64,000 nucleotides of DNA from CAVVZJ01 sp963752755 (GTDB taxonomy: Bacteria; Planctomycetota; Planctomycetia; Isosphaerales; Isosphaeraceae): the NCBI GenBank assembly GCA_963752755.1, contig CAVVZJ010000004.1, forward strand, positions 685,122 to 749,121, given 5' to 3'. Position numbers and translations under genes: made by a program. This document shows, piece by piece, positions 9,350-18,664 of this stretch. Each line of letters begins with the position of its first letter. The stretch's first letter is position 1. The notes under the pieces were generated by a model. That model was not told the DNA's origin. It saw only the letters and a program-made list of their open reading frames with translations, and made no database searches.

Positions 9350-10114
9350 ATGGCAAACGATCGATCCGTCTCCCTTGACAACCGCCCCGGCGTGGTCCGC
9401 ATCCTGACGGCCCTTGTGCTCTTCGGTGTCTCGTTTGGTTACGTCGAGGCGGCCGTCGTCACCGACCTACGCGCCGTGTACGATCCGATTCACCGCCACC
9501 ACCATCCCGATGTGGACGACGGCTCGCTCTTCCCGATCCTCACGCTCGAACAACTCCGCGCCGCGGGTGGCCGGCCGTTGCGGCTCCTGGGAATCGAGAT
9601 GGTCCGCGAAGCGGCGACGATCCTGATGCTCGCGGGCGTTGCGTTGGCCGCAACCCGTCGGTCTTCCACGTGGCTGGCAGCCTTCGTGCTCGTCTTCGGC
9701 CTTTGGGACATCTGCTTTTACGTCTTCCTCAAGGTGCTCATCGACTGGCCTGGGTCGCTCCTCGAATGGGACCTCCTGTTCCTCCTCCCCGTCCCCTGGG
9801 CGGGTCCAGTCCTGGCACCAGTGGGCGTCGCCGCAGTGATGATCGTGGCTGGTTCGGTCGTGCTGGTCGAAGCAGAGTCAGGACGACCAACCGCTCATCG
9901 TCGAGGCGACTGGGCGGCGATCTTCCTTGGAGGCCTCGTTCTGATCGTCGCCTTCTGCTGGGACTGGCGGAATATCCTCGCGGGCGGCACCCCGAACCCG
10001 TTTCGCTGGGACCTCTACGCCCTCGGCCTCGCGATCGGACTGGCCGGCTTCGTTCACGGACTTCTCATGCCTCGCGAGTCCAAGTCGGCCCTGGCGATGA
10101 CAGGCGATGCCTGA
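9350..10114 (+). CDS. Integral membrane protein, unknown function
   Basis: A 254-residue protein with about six hydrophobic segments (for example VRILTALVLFGVSFGYVEAA, AATILMLAGVALAA, AAIFLGGLVLIVAFCW). A His-rich loop (DPIHRHHHPDVDDG) between the first two segments could bind metal. The ATG at 9350 is the first giving a compact N terminus; the open frame runs back to 9263. It is the last gene of the ispH-led cluster, followed by a convergent minus-strand gene. I do not recognise the family. Confidence 0.6.
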   Translation: MANDRSVSLDNRPGVVRILTALVLFGVSFGYVEAAVVTDLRAVYDPIHRHHHPDVDDGSLFPILTLEQLRAAGGRPLRLLGIEMVREAATILMLAGVALAATRRSSTWLAAFVLVFGLWDICFYVFLKVLIDWPGSLLEWDLLFLLPVPWAGPVLAPVGVAAVMIVAGSVVLVEAESGRPTAHRRGDWAAIFLGGLVLIVAFCWDWRNILAGGTPNPFRWDLYALGLAIGLAGFVHGLLMPRESKSALAMTGDA

Positions 10115-10122
10115 GCCGATGA

Positions 10123-10670
10123 TCAGAGTCCGACCCACGGAACATCGTTGACTCCAGCCCGCCGGTTGACTACCCTCGCCATCACGAACAGCAGGTCGCC
10201 GAGCCGGTTCAGGTAGGTCATAATCTCCGGCGCGACGTGCTCGCCCGCCTGGTGGCTTAAGCGAACGACGGCCCGCTCGGCTCGCCGGCAAACCGTCCTC
10301 GCCAGATGGAATTGGGCGGCCGCAGGCAACCTCCGGGCAGAATGAACTGCGTCAAGGGCGGCAATTCGGCCTCTAAGGCGTCAATCTCCTGCTCCAGGAA
10401 CAAAACCCGATCCGACTTCACGGCCGATGCGAAGCGACCCTCGGGGTGCGGATCGGCCAGCGCGGCACCGACGGCGAAGAGGTCGTCCTGGAGCCGGGCG
10501 GCCAGGGCATCGGCTGCTGTGTCGAGCCTCGACGCCCGCGCGATACCCAGCGCGGCATTCAGCTCATCGACGGTCCCATAGGCGTCGATGCGAAGGTTGT
10601 CCTTGCCAAGTCGGCCGGGACCGAGCAGGCCGGTTGTGCCGTCGTCACCGGTCTTCGTGTAAATCTTCAC
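10123..10670 (-). CDS. Cob(I)alamin adenosyltransferase, PduO type (frame break)
   Basis: Transfers adenosyl from ATP to cob(I)alamin to make adenosylcobalamin. The N terminus IYTKTGDDGTTGLLGPGR is the PduO ATP-binding motif, followed by AYGTVDELNAALG. The printed frame breaks just after LPPLTQFILPGG. One base later the conserved half continues in another frame with LPAAAQFHLARTVCRRAERA and YLNRLGDLLFVMARVVN, ending at 10123. A missing base near 10330 is therefore likely, and the intact protein would be about 182 residues, normal for PduO. It converges with the upstream membrane gene, with only 8 nt between stops. Confidence 0.85.
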
Positions 10671-10862
10671 GATCGCTTGACTCCCAGACCATCCGGTCGG
10701 ATCGGGCCGCGTCGCGCCGGTTGGCGGGCGGGGCGGCCGGCCTTTATACTAGGCAAGCCGATGGGGACCGGAAAGTCCCGTCGGGTCGATCGCCCGCCCT
10801 GGATCATCGCAATCCGCTCGACTGCCAGAACCCGCTAATGCCCCGCCACGGAGCCCCCGCCG

Positions 10863-11918
10863 ATGTTCCCCCTGCTCATCCTGACCGCTACCCTCGCCCA
10901 GCACCCGACGGCTCCCTCCCAGTCGGCCGAAGATGCCATCCGCGAGGCCCGGCACCTGACGAACATCCGCCAGGTCACTTTTGGCTTCCCCCGCGCCGGC
11001 GAGGGCTACTTCAGCCCCGATACCTCGAAAGTCATCTTTCAGGCATATCCCCCCGTTCTCCCCACAATCTTCTTGCAGCCTGCCCCAAACCAGGAATCCT
11101 ACCAGATCTACCTCGCCGACCTGTTGAAGAACGCCACGCCGAAGCTCGTCAGTACCGGCAAGGGTCAGTGCACCTGCGCCGCCTTCCACCCCGACGGCCA
11201 GTCGATCCTCTTCGCCTCCTCCCACCTCGACCCGGACGTCGACGCCCCCCGCCCACATCGTGGACCAGCCTATAGCCGCACGGAACGCTACAAGTGGGAA
11301 TTCCCCGAGCATATGGACATTTTCAAGGCCGACCTCGACGGCCAGCACCTCGTTCGCCTGACCGATGCCCCCGGCTACGACGCTGAAGGCAGCTACTCAC
11401 CCGACGGCAAGCAGATCATCTTCACATCGTTCCGCGACGGCAATGCCGAGATTTATATCATGGACGCCGACGGCTCCCACCCCCGCCGGATTACCCACGC
11501 TCCCGGCTACGACGGTGGTCCCTTCTTTTCACCCGACGGCCGGCGAATCATCTACCGGAGCGACCGCAAGGACAACGACCTTCTCCAGATCTTCGTCAAC
11601 AACACCGAAGGCACCGCTGAACGCCAGCTCACCGACGATGACAACGTCAACTGGGGCCCCTACTGGCATCCCGATGGCCAACACATCATCTACGCTACCA
11701 GCAAGCACGGTCATCAAAACTATGAACTCTACCTCATGAACGTGGACACTCGCGCCCAGGAACGCATCACCTTCCACGAGGGCTTCGACGGCCTCCCCGT
11801 TTTCAGCCCCGACGGCAAGAGGCTGTTGTGGACCTCCAGCGGCCGCACCCCTGACCACAAGAGCCAGCTCTTCCTCGCCGACTTCACCCTCACACCCACG
11901 ACCGAGGCCAGTCGTTGA
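10863..11918 (+). CDS. TolB-like PD40 beta-propeller, secreted
   Basis: A 351-residue exported protein. After a short signal segment it contains repeated PD40/WD40-like blades with the FSPDG(K/R)xIxF signature (YFSPDTSKVIF, YSPDGKQIIFTSFRDGNAEI, FSPDGRRIIYRSDR, WHPDGQHIIYATS, FSPDGKRLLWTSS) and interblade RLTDAPGYD/RITHAPGYD. The propeller is of TolB C-terminal type. It probably binds peptides or other proteins in the periplasm; no catalytic residues are evident. Its ATG is 192 nt from the divergent PduO start. Confidence 0.75.
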   Translation: MFPLLILTATLAQHPTAPSQSAEDAIREARHLTNIRQVTFGFPRAGEGYFSPDTSKVIFQAYPPVLPTIFLQPAPNQESYQIYLADLLKNATPKLVSTGKGQCTCAAFHPDGQSILFASSHLDPDVDAPRPHRGPAYSRTERYKWEFPEHMDIFKADLDGQHLVRLTDAPGYDAEGSYSPDGKQIIFTSFRDGNAEIYIMDADGSHPRRITHAPGYDGGPFFSPDGRRIIYRSDRKDNDLLQIFVNNTEGTAERQLTDDDNVNWGPYWHPDGQHIIYATSKHGHQNYELYLMNVDTRAQERITFHEGFDGLPVFSPDGKRLLWTSSGRTPDHKSQLFLADFTLTPTTEASR

Positions 11919-12022
11919 TCCCCGCTACAAGGAATCAACCATTGACGGTTGACCAGCTTCGGCATTACATTCCCTCCGTTCACCCCGACCTCGAAGCCCA
12001 CTGAATCCCCGAGAGCCCCGAG

Positions 12023-12511
12023 ATGCACGCCAAGGAAGCTATCCGCAACACGCTCGACACCAGCGATATGGTGATCGATGCCTACCTCAAGGACCTTGAT
12101 GACGCCGACTTACTCGTTCGTCCGATCACCGGGATGAACCACATCGCCTGGCAGCTCGGCCACCTCATCAAGTCCGAGCGCAACTTCATCGAGATGATCC
12201 AGCCCGGCTCCTGCCCCCCGCTGCCCGACGACTTCGACGAGGGCCACGGCCGCAACGTCAACGCCGAGGATGACCCGGCCAAGTATTACTCTCGGGCGAA
12301 ATACCAAGAACTTTGGAAAGCCCAGCGCCAGGCGACGCGCTCCGTGCTCGAATCGCTCTCCGATGCCGACTTCGACCGCACGGACCCTCGTTTCCCGCCG
12401 TTCGCTCCGACCTGTGGGGCCCTGCTGAACCTCTGTGGCACGCACCCCTTGATGCACGCCGGCCAGTTCGTCGCCGTCCGCCGGCAAACGGGCAAGCCTG
12501 TCGCGATCTGA
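12023..12511 (+). CDS. DinB family protein
   Basis: A 162-residue DinB/YfiT-type four-helix bundle. The metal-ligand histidines are visible in MNHIAWQLGHL and in GTHPLMHAGQFVAVRR. The family includes thiol-dependent transferases and damage-induced proteins of unknown substrate. It begins 104 nt after the propeller gene, has its own ATG and converges with the peptidase gene (9 nt between stops). Confidence 0.75.
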   Translation: MHAKEAIRNTLDTSDMVIDAYLKDLDDADLLVRPITGMNHIAWQLGHLIKSERNFIEMIQPGSCPPLPDDFDEGHGRNVNAEDDPAKYYSRAKYQELWKAQRQATRSVLESLSDADFDRTDPRFPPFAPTCGALLNLCGTHPLMHAGQFVAVRRQTGKPVAI

Positions 12512-12520
12512 CTTCGCCGC

Positions 12521-13579
12521 CTACTCGCGAAAGATCGCGACCCGGACCTGGCCGTCCTCGGCGATGTATCCCCGATACATCCCTTCCGAGTTGAACGGCC
12601 AGGCGTATCCCCCTTGGACGTCGAGAGCAATCGCCCCTCCCTCTCCGCCGGCCTCCTTGAGTGTGGTCTTAATCACATGATCGGTCGCCTCCGCGATGGA
12701 GAGACCCTTGTACCGGACAAGGGCCGCGATGTTGTGGGCGACGGCATAGCGGATGAAGAACTCGCCGTGACCGGTGCAGGAGACGGCGCACGAGGCGTCG
12801 TCGGCGTAGGTGCCGGCGCCGATGATCGGGGAGTCACCGATGCGGCCGAACCGCTTGTTCGTCATGCCGCCTGTCGAGGTGCCGGCGGCAAGGTGACCAT
12901 CGCGGTCGAGGGCCACGGCGCCAACAGTTCCGAAATAGGGCCGACCCGACGTCCCACGGTCGGCCTGGTCGGGCTTCTCCTTCGCGAGTACCGCCTCCAG
13001 TTGCCTGCGGCGGAACGCGGTGGAAAAGTAGCCGTTCTCAACGATCTCCAGTCAGGCTTTCTCGGCGAACTCATCGGCACCCGGTCCGGCGAGGAGGACG
13101 TGAGGTGATCGCTCCATCACGGCCCTTGCGGCGCGAATCGGATTCTTCACCGTCGTCACGCCCGCCACGGCGCCGGCCCGCCTCGCGGCCCCTTCCATGA
13201 TCGAGGCGTCCAGCTCATGACGGCCGTCATGGGTAAAGACGGCCCCCTTGCCGGCATTGAACAGCGGGGAATCCTCCAGTACGACCAGGGCGGCCTCGAT
13301 GGCCTCCACGCTGGAGCGGCCGTCCTTCAAGACGTCGTAGCCGGCGCGGAGGGCCAGTTCGAGGGCCTCGTGATAGGCCCGCTCCTTCTCCGGCGTCAGT
13401 ACGGAACGAGAGAGCGTACCGGCCCCGCCGTGGATGACGAGGACCACTCGTGGTTCCGCGGCTCGAGCGCACGGCTCAACACCGCCACCGGCGATCACGG
13501 AGAGCATGGCGACGACCGAAAGCCAGCCAGTTGGCAAGAGCCTTTGCCGGGTCTTCGAGGATAATCGACGATCGTTCAT
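12521..13579 (-). CDS. Isoaspartyl peptidase/L-asparaginase 2 (in-frame TGA)
   Basis: Ntn-hydrolase of the asparaginase-2 family that cleaves beta-aspartyl peptides and releases aspartate. A signal-like N terminus is followed by VLVIHGGAGTLSR and SSVEAIEAALVVLEDSPLFNAGKGAVF. The autoproteolysis site and catalytic Thr lie in GTVGAVALD (Thr about 218), then GTSTGGMTNKRFGRIGDSPI and GTGHGE-like CTGHGEFFIRY. A TGA at 13052-13054 interrupts the gene after FAEKA. Translation continues in the same frame with LEIVENGYF, exactly as in relatives, where this position is usually Gly. So either a GGA-to-TGA change inactivates the enzyme or it is a base-call error. Confidence 0.82.
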
Positions 13580-13605
13580 GTTCCGACTTTCCCGGGAAAC
13601 GTGGG

Positions 13606-14300
13606 TCAGGTCCCGATCAACGCTTCCAGACGCTTCAAGCCCGGGTTAAGCCCGGAATGCCGCATGGCACGGACGTGGCCGCAAAGCGTTCGCCAGTCGT
13701 CGGGCGTATCGACGTCGTACCAGGGAGGCAGCACGGCGAGCGAGCGGCCGGCATCGCGGAGACGGTCGAGGGTCTGGCCGAGAACGAGTGCGCTACCCCA
13801 GGCGATACCGTCGAAGATTGGAGGCGCGAGGCGCGGCAGCCGAGCAGGTAGTAGCCACCGTCGGTCGCGGGGCCGAGGACAACCTCCTTGTGGTCGAGCA
13901 GGACGAAGGCGGAGACGACGAAGTTCGGGTCGAGCGTCGGACTGTCGGAGCCGATCACGACGACCTTCTCGGCGCCATCGGCGAACTCACCCTCGAAGAA
14001 GGCTCGAAGACGGTCGCCAAGGTCGCCTTCGGTCTGAGGCTGGAGGGCGAAGGTGTCGGGCGCGCGATCGTCGAACCAGGGGCCAACGTCAGGCGGGTCG
14101 AACACCAGCACGCGACGGCCGCCGGGGGCGAGCACGCGGTCGGAGGCCCAGAGGGCGAGCGTGTCGAAGAGCATCGCCTCGTAAGCCTCGGCGGCGAAGG
14201 CGGGACCATAGGCAACGGAGAGTCGTGTCTTCACGCGCCCCGCCTCGGGCTTCTTGCCGAAGACTCCCAGCACGGAACGCATCGGCAGTGGCCAGGCCAT
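13606..14300 (-). CDS. TIGR04282/DUF2064 glycosyltransferase-like protein (frame break)
   Basis: Nucleotidyl/glycosyl-transferase A fold protein of the TIGR04282 family (annotated in arsenosugar biosynthesis in other bacteria). Visible motifs are VFGKKPEAGRVKTRLS, VVVIGSDSPTLD and VVLGPATDGGYYLLG. After GCRAS the printed frame becomes junk. A one-base shift near 13818 restores IFDGIAWGSALVLGQTLDRL, LPPWYDVDTPDDWRTLCGHV and a stop at 13606. The start ATG at 14300 lies 4 nt from the stop of the glutaredoxin gene, so the two are an operon. No arsenic genes are nearby, so the substrate is open. Confidence 0.78.
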
Positions 14301-14303
14301 GTC

Positions 14304-14612
14304 TCAGTTCCCCGCCCGGCCCGCAGTCTCGACCGCGAGCAGGCGCTCTAGGAGGACCGGGTTCACCACCCCCTTGAACCGAACCTTGCCATCAACTGCG
14401 ACCACCGGCACGCTCAGGCCGTACGCCGCAACAAGCGTCGGATCGGTATCGATATCGACCTCCGCGATCGTGAATCGGTGATGGCGCTGGTAGCCTTTCA
14501 ACAGATCGAGAGCCTTGTGACAACAGCAGCATTGCTGGCGAGTATAGACAGTGAATGTCAGGTGATCGGCCCGTTGCTGGGGCCGGAGAAATCGGCTGAG
14601 AAGCGTGGTCAT
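14304..14612 (-). CDS. Glutaredoxin-like thiol protein
   Basis: Small thioredoxin-fold protein (about 102 residues from the ATG at 14612). The redox motif follows the first strand: FTVYTRQQCCCCHKALDLL (CxxC within four consecutive Cys). Then come VDIDTDPTLVAAYGLSVPVV (cis-Pro VPVV) and VDGKVRFKG. It matches the glutaredoxin/DUF836 group that reduces disulfides or glutathione adducts. It is upstream of and nearly abuts the TIGR04282 gene. Confidence 0.75.
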   Translation of the reverse strand: MTTLLSRFLRPQQRADHLTFTVYTRQQCCCCHKALDLLKGYQRHHRFTIAEVDIDTDPTLVAAYGLSVPVVAVDGKVRFKGVVNPVLLERLLAVETAGRAGN

Positions 14613-14675
14613 GAAGGTCTTCCGGAACGTGAAAATCAAGGACTTGTTATCCCAAGACTCCAGATGGCTGGAGGC

Positions 14676-16765
14676 TCAAGGACTCCCGGCGTCGGACCAG
14701 GGGCGGACGTCCACGAGGTTGTCGAAGAAGGTGGCCCCGCCACCCATATCGGTGAGGGCGGAGGAGGTCGTGCTGTTCACGTTGCAGCCCCCTGGGCTGA
14801 GCTTGTTCCAGTAGATGCCGGTCGCGACGGCGACGCCAGGGCGGACGGACCCGGTCAGGGCAACGCGGGCGCGGAATTGGCCACGGTCGTTGAAGACCTC
14901 GACCCACTGGCCGTCGGAGAGACCGCGGGAACGGGCGTCGTCGTTGGCAAGCTCGATCGTCGGATCACCTGCGGCGCGGCGATGGCGGTCGGAGTTGGCG
15001 AAGGTGGAGTTGAGAAACTGCGGTCGGGGCGGGCTGAGAAGTTGAAGCGGATACTTCGAAGCCAGGTCGGGGCGTGTCAGAGGGTCTTCGAGAGGCGGGA
15101 GGTAGGTCGGCAAGGGGTCGAGACCTGCGGCCTGCATCGACTCGGAGTAAAGCTCGCACTTGCCGGACGGAGTCGGGAAACGGCCGTCGGCGAAGGGGGC
15201 AGAGAGTTCAGCAAGGTTGAGGCGGATTGAACCGGCGTCGCGGAGGCGTTCGAGGGTGATGCCCTGGAGCGTGGGACCGCCGTCGAGGGCCTCGCGGATG
15301 AGAGCTTCGTCGTCGGGGAAAAGCTCCGGTTCGAAGCCGAGGCGGGTGGCAAGGGTGCGGAAGGCGTCGTTGTTGGATCGGCAATTGCCGGGTGGGGCGA
15401 CGGCCGGCGTGTTGAGCATCACGAAATGGTGGCCGTAGGAACCGTGGATGTCGAGGTGTTCGAGCTGGGTCGTGGCGGGGAGCACGAGATCGGCAAAATC
15501 CACGGTGTCGGTCGGAAACTGCTCGTGAACGACGGTGAACAGGTCGTCGCGAAGGAGCCCTTGGATCACCTTGGCGCCGTTCGGCGCGACCGCGGCTGGA
15601 TTGCAATTATAAACATATAATGCCAGAATCGGCGGGCCGGGTAGCTCGCCAGCGAGGGCCTCGCCGAGCTGGTTCATGTTGACGGTGCGGGTGCCGGGCG
15701 GGGCGAGGTCGGGGCGGGTGAGGCGTTCCATGGCGAAGTCGTAGGCGCCACTGGTCGTGAGCAGGGCGCCGCCGCCAGGGTGGCGCAGGCGCCAACGACC
15801 GCCGGCAAGCAGGCGATCGTCCGCACGGCCATGCCGCCGCCGCGGTGGCGCTGGAGACCGTAGTTGAGGCGGATCAAACTCGGATGCTCGCGGGCGTAGC
15901 GGTATGCCAATGTCTCGATCGTTGCGACGTCCACACCGGTGATCCGGGCGACCTCGTCGGGCGGGTAGTGGGTGAGGACGCGGTCGCTGAGCAAGTCGGC
16001 GCCAATCGTGCCGCGAGCCAGATAGTCCTCGTCCTGCAAGCCGTCCCGCCAGATGACGTGCATTAGCCCGAGGGCGAGGGCGGCGTCGGTACCGGGACGG
16101 GGCTGGATGTGCCAGTCGCAGCGGCGGGCAGTGGGGCTCCGGTAGGGGTCGATCGCAACGAGCGTGGCGCCGGCCTGGCGGGCCTCGATCATGAGGCTCC
16201 AGAGGTGGCTGTTGGTGTTGGCGGTGTTGGAGCCCCAGTTGAGGATCAGCTTGCAATCGGTCACGGCCAGCGGATCGGCGCCGAGCCGGCCGCGGCCGAC
16301 GGTGTATTCGTAACCCTGTCCACCGGCCGAGGCGCAGATGGTCCGGTCGAGCATCGAGGCGCCGAGGCGGTGGAAGAAGCGGCGGTCGAGGCTGCTCGAC
16401 TGAAGCTTGCCCATCGTGCCGTAATAGCTGTAGGGCAGGATCGCCTGCGGGCCGTCGGGCGAGTCGGCGATGGCGCGGAACCGGGTGGCGATCGTGTCGA
16501 GGGCTTCATCCCAGGTGATCGACTCGAACTGGCCGGAGCCTTTCGGACCGACGCGACGCAAGGGGTCCAGGAGCCGTTCGGGGCTGTTCACGCGCTCGAG
16601 ATAGCGGGCCATCTTCTGACAGAGGAAGCCGCGGGTGAACGGATGATCGACCTCGCCGCGTAACGCGACGGCACGGCCGGCTTCGACCGTGACGAGCATG
16701 CTGCACGTGTCGGGACAGTCGAGCGGGCAGACGCTCCGGATCGTGCTTTGGGAAGTCTCGGTCAC
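14676..16765 (-). CDS. Molybdopterin oxidoreductase family protein (frame break)
   Basis: Large molybdopterin-guanine-dinucleotide enzyme of the DMSO-reductase superfamily, cytoplasmic form with no Tat signal. A [4Fe-4S] motif opens the protein: CPLDCPDTCSM, with the fourth Cys in RGFLCQKMARY. It continues with ITWDEALDTIATRF, LNWGSNTANTNSHLWSLM, then LVLPATTQLEHLDIHGSYG, and the C-terminal cap GQWVEVFNDRGQFRARVAL with IYWNKLSPGGCNVNSTT. The printed frame breaks near 15768-15785 inside a GGC/GCG run; GGGALLTTSGAYDF resumes in the next frame. The GTG at 16765 is the likely start. The substrate cannot be read; formate, thiosulfate or BisC-like are all possible. Confidence 0.8.
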
Positions 16766-18348
16766 GGTTGTGGTCCTGATACACGAACCTGCTGATGCTG
16801 TCCGGTTGGGACTTCTGGGACAGCCGCCCCCGGCGGTCGTCCGGTCCGGACCGCCGGGGGCGGCTGTCCCCCAGGAGTCGGGCTCGAATCGGAAAGCATC
16901 AGCGGGTTCGTGTGTGAGACGGGGCGGGTGGCCGCGGGGGAAGGAGGCTCGTGAGGATCGTGTGATGGAGAATCGGACAGCCGGGCGTCGGTTCTCGTTC
17001 GGACCAGCTTCGCTTCTTCGAGGTACTGAAAGAGCCGTTCCGCCACGACGGCGTGGCCCCGCGGGGTGAAGTGGTCCTGGTCGAGAAAGTATTCGTCGAT
17101 CTTCCATCGGTAGAAGTGGCGGATCTCATCTGGGTCATAACCCTTGCGACGGAGCAGGTCGAGCACTTCCGGATCGTCGAAGATCCGACGGGCGAAGTCG
17201 TCCGTGAAGTCGAGGAAATCGACGCCGTGGCGGCGGGCGTGCTCGCGCAGGATCGCCTGAGGCTCCCGCATGGCCGGGTTGTTGAGCTGCATGGTAAAGG
17301 GGAAGATCAAGAGAACGATCGGCTTGTGGTGCGCGGCCGCCAGGGAGTAAATCCGTTCCAGATCGTCGAGGACGATCTTCCAGGCGTCGATGAACCGCGG
17401 CATGGTGCGCGACCCGACCACCATCGACCGCACGTTGTAAAGTTCCGTGAGCTTCTCGGCTTCCCGACGCTTCGATCGCTGCATGAGGCGCTGGGCCAGG
17501 CGGCCGAAACCGGTCTCATTCAAGAGATAGCCGGTCAGCGGGTTCGGTGTCTCGAATACTCCGTGGTAGTCGAGGCCGACCCCGCCGAATCGCTTGCTGA
17601 CGACAAACGGTTCCACCACGTCGTTCATGCAAAAGCCCAGGGCGACGAGGTCGGGATCGAGGTTGAGCGACCGGCGGAAGACCTCCAGCTCCTGGTAGGT
17701 CGCATAACCGTGGACACCGGCGTTGATGATCTGATGTGATCGGTGGGCGAGATCGCGGGCGTCGAGCAACCTCTCCAGCTGGGCGGAGAAGGTGTCTGGA
17801 TAGGTCAGGCCGTAGCCCATCGTCACCGAATCTCCGAGCATCAGGCCGCGAAACTCGCCCGTTGGCTTGGAACGAGGGAACTCGGTGTCGGTGAAGCCCC
17901 AGCGGTTCACACGAATCAAGGCGTCCGGGCGATTGATCGCGCTCTGGCTGCGCACGATACCGGGTCGGAGTCGATATTCGAGCTTGGCGTCGTATTCGTA
18001 CAAGGGCAGGGCGTAGCGAGTCAGCAGGAACCGATCGGCCAGGAAGAACCCACCGAGGATCAGAAACGCCAGCGTCAGGCCATCGAGCCACCTGGGCCCC
18101 TGGCCGCGTCCCACGAGCACACCGAGCAAGACGGTGACGGCGCCGAGGACTAGGCTCCAGAAGCAGTAGCCCGCCAGGGTGTCGGCCACATCGACGTATC
18201 GCGTTCCCATCGCGACCCGGGCCACCCAGGGGTTGCAGATCAACGCCGAGGCGAGGAAGGCCAGGCCGATCAGGGTGACGAGCAGTCCCGCGACCTGCCG
18301 GGAGCTGTAGAGTCCTGGCCTCGCGGGTGCCGCCTCGGTCACACTCAT
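16762..18348 (-). CDS. SGNH/GDSL hydrolase with N-terminal membrane segments
   Basis: A 528-residue protein with three N-terminal hydrophobic segments (residues about 20-50, 60-85 and 90-110) and an SGNH esterase-like domain. The nucleophile block is GLMLGDSVTMGYGL, the Asn block FCMNDVVEPF, and the Asp/His block LDQDHFTPRGH. This resembles membrane-bound O-acyl-modifying partners such as AlgJ/X-like proteins. The domain ends near YLEEAKLV; the last 75 residues are Pro/Ser-rich and encoded across a large inverted repeat, and the stop overlaps the start of the molybdopterin gene. It probably acts on surface glycans. Confidence 0.72.
   Translation of the reverse strand: MSVTEAAPARPGLYSSRQVAGLLVTLIGLAFLASALICNPWVARVAMGTRYVDVADTLAGYCFWSLVLGAVTVLLGVLVGRGQGPRWLDGLTLAFLILGGFFLADRFLLTRYALPLYEYDAKLEYRLRPGIVRSQSAINRPDALIRVNRWGFTDTEFPRSKPTGEFRGLMLGDSVTMGYGLTYPDTFSAQLERLLDARDLAHRSHQIINAGVHGYATYQELEVFRRSLNLDPDLVALGFCMNDVVEPFVVSKRFGGVGLDYHGVFETPNPLTGYLLNETGFGRLAQRLMQRSKRREAEKLTELYNVRSMVVGSRTMPRFIDAWKIVLDDLERIYSLAAAHHKPIVLLIFPFTMQLNNPAMREPQAILREHARRHGVDFLDFTDDFARRIFDDPEVLDLLRRKGYDPDEIRHFYRWKIDEYFLDQDHFTPRGHAVVAERLFQYLEEAKLVRTRTDARLSDSPSHDPHEPPSPAATRPVSHTNPLMLSDSSPTPGGQPPPAVRTGRPPGAAVPEVPTGQHQQVRVSGPQP
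16781..16912. repeat. Large inverted repeat (hairpin) at 3' end of SGNH gene
   Basis: Outer arms ACACGAACCTGCTGATGCT (16781-16799) and AGCATCAGCGGGTTCGTGT (about 16894-16912) are complementary with one mismatch. Inner arms GGGACAGCCGCCCCCGGCGG and its complement CCGCCGGGGGCGGCTGTCCC flank a CGGTCCGGACCG centre. The whole could fold into one long hairpin. It overlaps the end of the SGNH coding frame and may be a terminator or an inserted palindromic element. Confidence 0.7.
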
Positions 18349-18664
18349 CGGGAATCTCCGCTAAATTAGCCATCGGAGTCGCCCCGTTGCCGGCCGCCGA
18401 CTCCAAGCAATCGGTCTCTTGCCGGCCGCGAGCGTCGTCCGAATCGTGGTGGTTCGACAGTCCCCTTCCCTTTGATTGCACTCGTCCCGCGGTCACGATG
18501 TCAATATGCCCCATCCGACGCGGCCCACCACTGTCCGACCCGTCAACTACTTGACAACCCTTCCGATCCATGCGACCGTGACAGAAGCTCGATGGCCTGC
18601 CTGATTCCTCCCGCCTGCTGGATGGTCCCACCTCGCCGCGCTGGTGTGCCCCAAGGATTTCAAC

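Noticed and set aside
13052..13054. Selenocysteine reading of the TGA in the isoaspartyl peptidase
   Set aside because: No SECIS-like hairpin follows and the family has Gly, not Cys, at this position, so mutation or error is likelier.
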